Assembly (NCBI GenBank): GCA_958510875.1
Contig: OY294067.1
Span: 136,121,726-136,185,725 of the forward strand
Source of the DNA: Endomychus coccineus
Lineage: Eukaryota; Arthropoda; Insecta; Coleoptera; Endomychidae
DNA: 64,000 bases
Reading direction: 5' to 3'
Shown here piece by piece: positions 58,900-64,000 of the stretch (position 1 is the first letter of the stretch; the number at the start of each line of letters is the position of its first letter). Below the pieces are notes generated by a model that did no database searches, was not told where the DNA came from, and saw nothing but the letters and a program-made list of their open reading frames with translations. The position numbers and the translations under genes are program-made.

Positions 58900-60186
58900 A
58901 TGCTACGGTTGTTGTTATCGTCCAAGAAAAAAGAACGCCAGAAACGTAAAATTTATTTGAAAAAATGTACGCATCTTTCTGCGAACAGTGTGTCGAGCCG
59001 TATGAAAGAAAAAGTTACGTTCTTACAGCAACATGTCGAAAAAACGTTCTATCAACATTTGAAGAATCTTACCGGAAAAAATTATTCCTTGACGGAGATT
59101 TCCTTTGACCTTGCTGATATGTATGCTTCTCTGTGGAAGTTATGCCCGACTCCGACAAATTCTTCACGACGATTGTTATCGTTATTGCCATCTTCAACAT
59201 CTGTATCCATTTCGGTGGCGACGAGAAGCAAAAAAAGAAAAGATTTGACGAAATTCACGAGGAAAAAAATCTTCCATACATTAATCGACGTTTGTTTGTA
59301 TTATCATCGAACAACGATTATTTACGCTCTATTACTTCGATCGTGTACAGACGAACAGGCGTTGTTACCCACGTTACTGCAATGTGAAGATCGATTCGAT
59401 ATCGTTGTAATGTGTTTGAAACGCATGTTATCCCAGGCAAAGTATTACAGAATTTCCTTGGAGCATCTGCTGGATTTCCTGTCCAAATTGAACGCTGAGC
59501 ATTTCCTAACAGATTCACATCGCGTTCAGAAATTGATCATGACATTCGTACAATTTTGTCCAGCCGATCATACGACAACCAAATTCGACACGAATCCGAT
59601 GTATAAAAAGATTGCGACCATCGCTGTTATATCGTTGTTGTCGAAACATTACGCCGGTGATATACAATCGAAAACAGAAGATGTCGTCTTTTTGAACAAG
59701 TTAAAAACTCTATGTTATCGACGTAACCTGTGTTCCATTTTTGTGGCGATTTCGACGCTTTTCCCGTTTCTGTCAAGTCCCCATGCACTGATCGAAGGTC
59801 CACTATATTCATTGGTCTATTCGAACGATGATTACGAAAACGGAAAACATTTTTTCAATTCCCACATTGAATATATTCATGTGTTTTTGATATGGAAAAC
59901 ATGGACAGGAAGATTCTTCCAATTTGTTGATGACTACTCGAAACAGACAGAATCTTCAAAGCGTTGCGTTACGTTAAAAAGACTGGCATTGCGAAGTATG
60001 TTGAAAACGCAGCGTCAAATGTCCAATTTTTATGATTACATCGATAGAATTGCGCTAGATAAAGATTCGCAAGACTTCTATAATAGGTACGAAATTGTGA
60101 AGTATGACTTGGTCGAAACGCTAGTAGAGTGGATAAAATGTCCGTTATATCGATTGACGTTTCGAAATTTCCATTATATAAATTAG
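58900..60186 (+). CDS. Helical protein family member, 428 aa
   Basis: Start at ATG 58900 (MLRLLLSS), because the earlier ATG 58852 lies upstream of the predicted TCAGT start site and the paralog aligns from here. About 75-80% identical to the next gene by eye, and diverged from 43514-44770. KKKERQKRK-type basic N-terminus, helical body, Cys in LLQCEDRFDIVVMC and FVQFCPADHT. Function unknown. Confidence 0.75.
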   Translation: MLRLLLSSKKKERQKRKIYLKKCTHLSANSVSSRMKEKVTFLQQHVEKTFYQHLKNLTGKNYSLTEISFDLADMYASLWKLCPTPTNSSRRLLSLLPSSTSVSISVATRSKKRKDLTKFTRKKIFHTLIDVCLYYHRTTIIYALLLRSCTDEQALLPTLLQCEDRFDIVVMCLKRMLSQAKYYRISLEHLLDFLSKLNAEHFLTDSHRVQKLIMTFVQFCPADHTTTKFDTNPMYKKIATIAVISLLSKHYAGDIQSKTEDVVFLNKLKTLCYRRNLCSIFVAISTLFPFLSSPHALIEGPLYSLVYSNDDYENGKHFFNSHIEYIHVFLIWKTWTGRFFQFVDDYSKQTESSKRCVTLKRLALRSMLKTQRQMSNFYDYIDRIALDKDSQDFYNRYEIVKYDLVETLVEWIKCPLYRLTFRNFHYIN

Positions 60187-60374
60187 CGTTTCGAATAAAA
60201 TATTAACAATCGTAGCGTGGTTTTTTATTTTTGAACTATAGTCTGTGGTATCTCCATTTGGCGACCATTTTCTCTTCGATGTTGGGAATGGTGGGGATTA
60301 TCAGACAATAAAACGGAGGATAAACGCGAAGTGTTTCTACATTGTGGTGGTTCTTACTAGAATTCACGTCAGAC

Positions 60375-61712
60375 ATGCGAGCGTCGTCTCTATCGTCTAC
60401 GATGAAAGAACGCGAGAAACGTAAAAATTATATGAGAAAATGTGCGTATCTTCCGATGAACATGGTGCCGAACCATGTGAAAGAACAAATTACGTTCTTA
60501 CGACAACATATCAAAAAAATTTCCTATATACATTTGAAGAATCGTGCAAGAAAAGTGTATTCCTTGATGGAGATTCCATTTGACCTTGCCGATATGTATG
60601 CTTCCTCGTGGAAGTTACGCTCATCAGTGACAAATTCTCCACGGCGACTGTTATCGTTATCGACGTCGTCAACATCTGGATCCTCCCCCTTGACAGTGAC
60701 GAGAAGCAAAACAAGAAAAGATTTGACGAAATTAACGAGGAGAAAAATTATCCATACACTAATCGACGTTTGTTTGTGTTATCATCGAACAACGATCATT
60801 TACGCTTTGTTGATTCGATCGTGTACAGATGGACACGCCTTATTACCCACGTTACTACAATGTGAAGATCGATTCGATATCGTTGTAATGTGTGTGAAAC
60901 GCATGTTTTCCGAGGCAAAATATTACAGAATTTCCCTGGAGCATCTGCTAGATTTTCTGTCCAAATTGAATGCTGAACATTTCCTAACAGATTCACATCG
61001 CCTTCAGAAATTGATCATGACATTCGTACAATTTTGTGCAGCCGATCATACGAAAACCAAATTCGACATGAATCCGATCTATAGAAAAATTGCTACCATC
61101 GCTGTTATATCGTTGTTGTCGAAAAATTACCCCGATAATGTACAATCGAGAGCAGAAGATGTCGTCTTTTTGAACACGTTGAAAGTTCTATGTTATCGTC
61201 GTAACCTGTGTTCCATTTTTGTGGCGATTTCGACGCTTTTCCCGTTTCTGTCAAGTCCCCACACACTGATCGAATCTCCACTATTTCCCATAGTTGGTTC
61301 GGAAGATGATTACGAAAACGGAAAACATTTTTTCAATTCCCACATTGGACATATACATGAGTTCCTAATGTCACGAACACACACTGAAAAATTTTTCAAT
61401 TTTGTCACTGACTACTCGATACAAACAGAATCGTCGACAGGTGGTGTTACATTGAAAAAACTGGCAATGCGAAGTATTTTGAAAACTCAACGTCAAACGT
61501 CTAATTTTTGGAACTTTTATATTAATAAAATTGCGCTAGACAAAGAATCACAAGATTTTTACAATCGTTACGAAATTGTAAAATACGACCTAATTAAAAC
61601 GTTGGTTTCCTCGATAAAACGGTTTAAATATAATATGAATCGGTTCAACGAGTCAAAAAGTGAGGAGGCGTATATTTTCCGTTTTGGATGTTGGCGTACT
61701 GTGAATGACTAA
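60375..61712 (+). CDS. Helical protein family member, 445 aa, tandem paralog
   Basis: ATG 60375 (MRASSLSS). Same blocks as the previous gene throughout, and a longer C-terminus. The two are adjacent in tandem, so a recent duplication. The short spacer 60187-60374 carries no TATA I can assign. No catalytic motif visible. Confidence 0.75.
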   Translation: MRASSLSSTMKEREKRKNYMRKCAYLPMNMVPNHVKEQITFLRQHIKKISYIHLKNRARKVYSLMEIPFDLADMYASSWKLRSSVTNSPRRLLSLSTSSTSGSSPLTVTRSKTRKDLTKLTRRKIIHTLIDVCLCYHRTTIIYALLIRSCTDGHALLPTLLQCEDRFDIVVMCVKRMFSEAKYYRISLEHLLDFLSKLNAEHFLTDSHRLQKLIMTFVQFCAADHTKTKFDMNPIYRKIATIAVISLLSKNYPDNVQSRAEDVVFLNTLKVLCYRRNLCSIFVAISTLFPFLSSPHTLIESPLFPIVGSEDDYENGKHFFNSHIGHIHEFLMSRTHTEKFFNFVTDYSIQTESSTGGVTLKKLAMRSILKTQRQTSNFWNFYINKIALDKESQDFYNRYEIVKYDLIKTLVSSIKRFKYNMNRFNESKSEEAYIFRFGCWRTVND

Positions 61713-62355
61713 AATATCAACAATTGTAATATAATATTTATTTTCGAATCGAAACATACAAAAATTGAATAAACATTACGAATCTCCAGTTAATGGCAAT
61801 TTTCTTTTCAAACCTCCATTGTACACGACACTGGTCCTGACGAATCGAACGATAAACCATTCCGTTCGTTCGGGACGGCGTTCCAATTGAACGGTATCGC
61901 CTAACCGAAAAATGGAAATGTGTAGTACGGCGGTCGATGATATATCATGGCTTGTTGTTGCGATGCGAACAATCCCGGTCCAACAGCAACGGTCGTTGTT
62001 ACCAACGCAGAAACATTCACGATGGGTCGAGTCATCACATGGAATTGTCCACACCGATCATATCGTTCGCACGAATTCGTTCGATAACAATAATTGCCAT
62101 CGCCACATCCACCACATGGGAACATAACGACGGATAAGTTGTCAATGAGATTGTGACGCGCGCGCGTATCCTATGTGTACTCACACTCTCCACGCGTATG
62201 GCGCCGTTTTGTAGACGCGGTCGAAAGCGATCGGTAAATACCATTTATCGTAGATATGTACATAACAACGCGCACGTAATAGCTCCCACATCCGATCGTC
62301 GCAAATGGTGATCGAACTTGACTTCATCTCTTAGTAAGGAATCACTATTAGTATT
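61713..62355. other. Spacer with one possible small gene
   Basis: Apart from the possible small Cys-rich gene at 61901-62125 (minus), I see no gene. A (CG/AC)n-like GCGCGCGCG tract lies near 62158, and TAAG at 62335-62338 precedes the next ATG. Confidence 0.5.
61901..62125 (-). CDS. Possible small Cys-rich protein, 74 aa
   Basis: ATG 62125, ends …FPFFG. N-terminal Cys: PCGGCGDGNYCYRTNSCERYDRCG, six Cys in 24 residues, then a hydrophobic VSALVTTTVAVGPGLF segment. Codon use looks like other genes. The overlapping frame 61776-62054 is less plausible. Existence is uncertain. Confidence 0.4.
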   Translation of the reverse strand: MFPCGGCGDGNYCYRTNSCERYDRCGQFHVMTRPIVNVSALVTTTVAVGPGLFASQQQAMIYHRPPYYTFPFFG

Positions 62356-63159
62356 ATGCCATTCTTTTCCAACGATCGCTTACCGATCGGATACGAGTTT
62401 TCCACGTTTCAAGAATTATTTTTATTATTACATCGATACACACTCACACCGATATATAGTTACGAACGACACTTGAAATGGCACGCGATCGGTCTCACCC
62501 TGGAATTATTCAGGCGTCACAACGAAGATTCGTCACGACAATTGAGCGGCCAACACGGATCGCGCGTCGATAAGCACTTCAGACAGTCGCGTAACGTACT
62601 GCTGTCGTGGTTAGTTTATATTTTAGGAAAGCTAGACCGTGTCGATTTGGATTTTGAAATAGGATTGTGCGATATTGTTTGTTACGAAATTAGTAACATA
62701 ACGGTGGACAGAACGTTAATCGACGCAACGTCGTTGGGACCGCAAACGCTTCCAATCAGTCGCTTGCGTATAATAACACCGTCGTCGATGGGGATGTCTG
62801 AGATGAAGGAAGATCTGTTAAAGCCCGTACCACTTAACCAATCTTTCCGTAAAATTGAAAGAAAACCACCGAAAGCCGGTAAATTATCGACGACGGAAAA
62901 TATAGGACTGGAAGAACGTCGGAAAGGTTTCGATACACAAAAAGAAATGAAATACGTCAGACTTTTTCTGGCATACTTATCGAAGGACGAACAGTTAACA
63001 CAATTCAAAGAGGCAATTCAAGATTGTCACAAAATATTGAGCTATCGAAATATGTTTAATATTTCGTTTCCGCTATCGGACAAACACATCGATCAACTTT
63101 TATTGCAGGCATCTAAATCAGTATCAAATCTTACGAACCACTACATCGAACAAAGCTGA
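62356..63159 (+). CDS. Unknown 267-aa protein
   Basis: ATG 62356, TAAG 18 bases upstream (late-type). Helical first half (FQELFLLLHRY, LSWLVYILGKL), a central basic linker (about 150-190), and a helical C-terminus. No family recognised. Last gene before the terminal hr array. Confidence 0.75.
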   Translation: MPFFSNDRLPIGYEFSTFQELFLLLHRYTLTPIYSYERHLKWHAIGLTLELFRRHNEDSSRQLSGQHGSRVDKHFRQSRNVLLSWLVYILGKLDRVDLDFEIGLCDIVCYEISNITVDRTLIDATSLGPQTLPISRLRIITPSSMGMSEMKEDLLKPVPLNQSFRKIERKPPKAGKLSTTENIGLEERRKGFDTQKEMKYVRLFLAYLSKDEQLTQFKEAIQDCHKILSYRNMFNISFPLSDKHIDQLLLQASKSVSNLTNHYIEQS

Positions 63160-63269
63160 CACAAACAAGATTCAAGAGAAAATCGGAACGAAACAAGTTT
63201 TTTCATTCAGGCTGTAATTTTTGTTTGCCAAATAAAACTTTTTCTAAAATAAAACTGTGGAATAATTCG

Positions 63270-64000
63270 CGGCGAAGAGAAGAACTTGATCGTCCAACTT
63301 TTGACGATCTGTAATTTTGCTGCCAAACGAATCGTAGTCAACGTATCGGTTATTTCTCGTTTTGATGAGCAGAATTTGTCGATCAAACTTTCTCGGCCTG
63401 GGATCTCTCTCGTCGAACGAACCTTCAAACTTATAAGTTCCTCGCCATGCGCACTAGCTCTATCGAGAAACAGTTTTGTCTCGAATGAAATTTGTTGAAA
63501 CGAAATCTCACCGGTGAATTTCTTCGAACTGCAAAATCTTTGAACGTGAATCTCGTTCGAGAAATGAAATCGTAAAATATTTTCTGATGAATAAACTTTG
63601 TCCGTCTAAAATCTCTCGTCGAATGAATAATTGTTGAAACGAAATTCCACCGGTGGATTTTTTCCAGCTACAAATACTTTGAACGAAACTCTCGTTTATC
63701 GAGAAATAGTTTTGTCTCAGATGAAATTTGTCGAAACGAAATGCCACCGGTGGATTTATTCGAGCAGTAAAAACTTTGTGAACGTAACTCTCGTTCTAGG
63801 AATGAAACAGTTTTGTCTCGAGTGAAATTTGTTGGAACGAAATTCCACCGGTGGATTTATTCGAGCTGCAAAATCTTTGAACGTGAATCTCGTTCGAGAA
63901 ATGAAATGGTAAAATATTTTCTGATGAATAAACTTTGTCCGTCTAAAATTTCTTGTCGAACGAATAATTGTTGAAACGAAATTCCACCGGTGGATTTTTT
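63270..64000. repeat. hr-like array 5, cut by the window end
   Basis: Irregular hr units in the orientation of array 1, with cores at about 63511 (CACCGGTGAA), 63649, 63747, 63850 and 63987 (CCACCGGTGG). The array continues beyond the window. From 63160 to 63270 there is only A/T-rich 3' sequence. Confidence 0.85.

Noticed and set aside
61776..62054. Minus-strand frame of 92 codons
   Set aside because: It overlaps the Cys-rich 61901-62125 frame, which has a better N-terminus; at most one is real.
1..64000. tRNA or rRNA genes
   Set aside because: I saw no cloverleaf or rRNA-like sequence on reading, but no dedicated search was possible.

Overview
The window looks like part of a large nuclear double-stranded DNA virus of an arthropod, of the baculovirus-like class Naldaviricetes (baculo-, nudi-, hytrosa-, filamentous- and nimavirus relatives). 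It could also be an integrated copy of such a genome. The main evidence is a set of per os infectivity factors: P74/PIF-0 (51.07-53.49 kb), PIF-2 (53.58-54.96 kb, minus), PIF-5/ODV-E56 (30.42-31.74 kb, minus), and PIF-1 and PIF-3 (32.17-34.21 kb, overlapping by 11 bases). I see no occlusion protein, DNA polymerase or RNA polymerase subunit here, so the family cannot be fixed. Most other long genes are unrecognised. They are rich in Asp, Ser, Asn and Gln runs made by triplet repeats.

Layout. 0-5 kb is accessory and broken: a 36-bp inverted-repeat pair, an inverted gene fragment, a frameshifted family gene and a Fanzor relic. 5-14.5 kb holds an unknown 553-aa gene, a homologous-repeat-like (hr) array, a conserved 1.2-kb element, an intact Fanzor (eukaryotic TnpB-like RNA-guided nuclease), a second hr array and a tyrosine recombinase. 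14.8-34.2 kb is compact: unknown genes, a domesticated DDE integrase with Cys-rich tail, two paralogous 520-aa proteins, a long coiled-coil protein, then PIF-5, PIF-1 and PIF-3. 34.3-51 kb is accessory again: two small paralogs and decayed copies, a near-perfect 47-bp-arm hairpin, a second Fanzor broken by one missing base, two further hr/element cassettes and several small multi-copy gene families. 51-63.2 kb returns to compact genes (P74, PIF-2, two divergent genes sharing CATG, unknown structural-type proteins, a tandem pair of 430-445 aa paralogs). The window ends inside another hr array.

The most notable feature is a cassette of hr array + 1.2-kb element, in four copies: two in plus orientation (6.8-9.1 and 11.5-13.1 kb) and two inverted (42.9-41.2 and 50.7-48.3 kb). 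Two copies lead directly into a Fanzor gene. The last codons of Fanzor plus about 25 bases downstream also recur as separate short sequences at about ten other sites, often just upstream of a TATA box or gene start. They may be guide-RNA-like transposon right ends, reused promoter modules, or both.

Two promoter styles can be seen. Accessory genes tend to have TATA about 30 bases before TCAGT (arthropod initiator-like, early). Several core-type genes have TAAG close to the ATG (late-like). All calls come from reading the sequence; no database search was possible.
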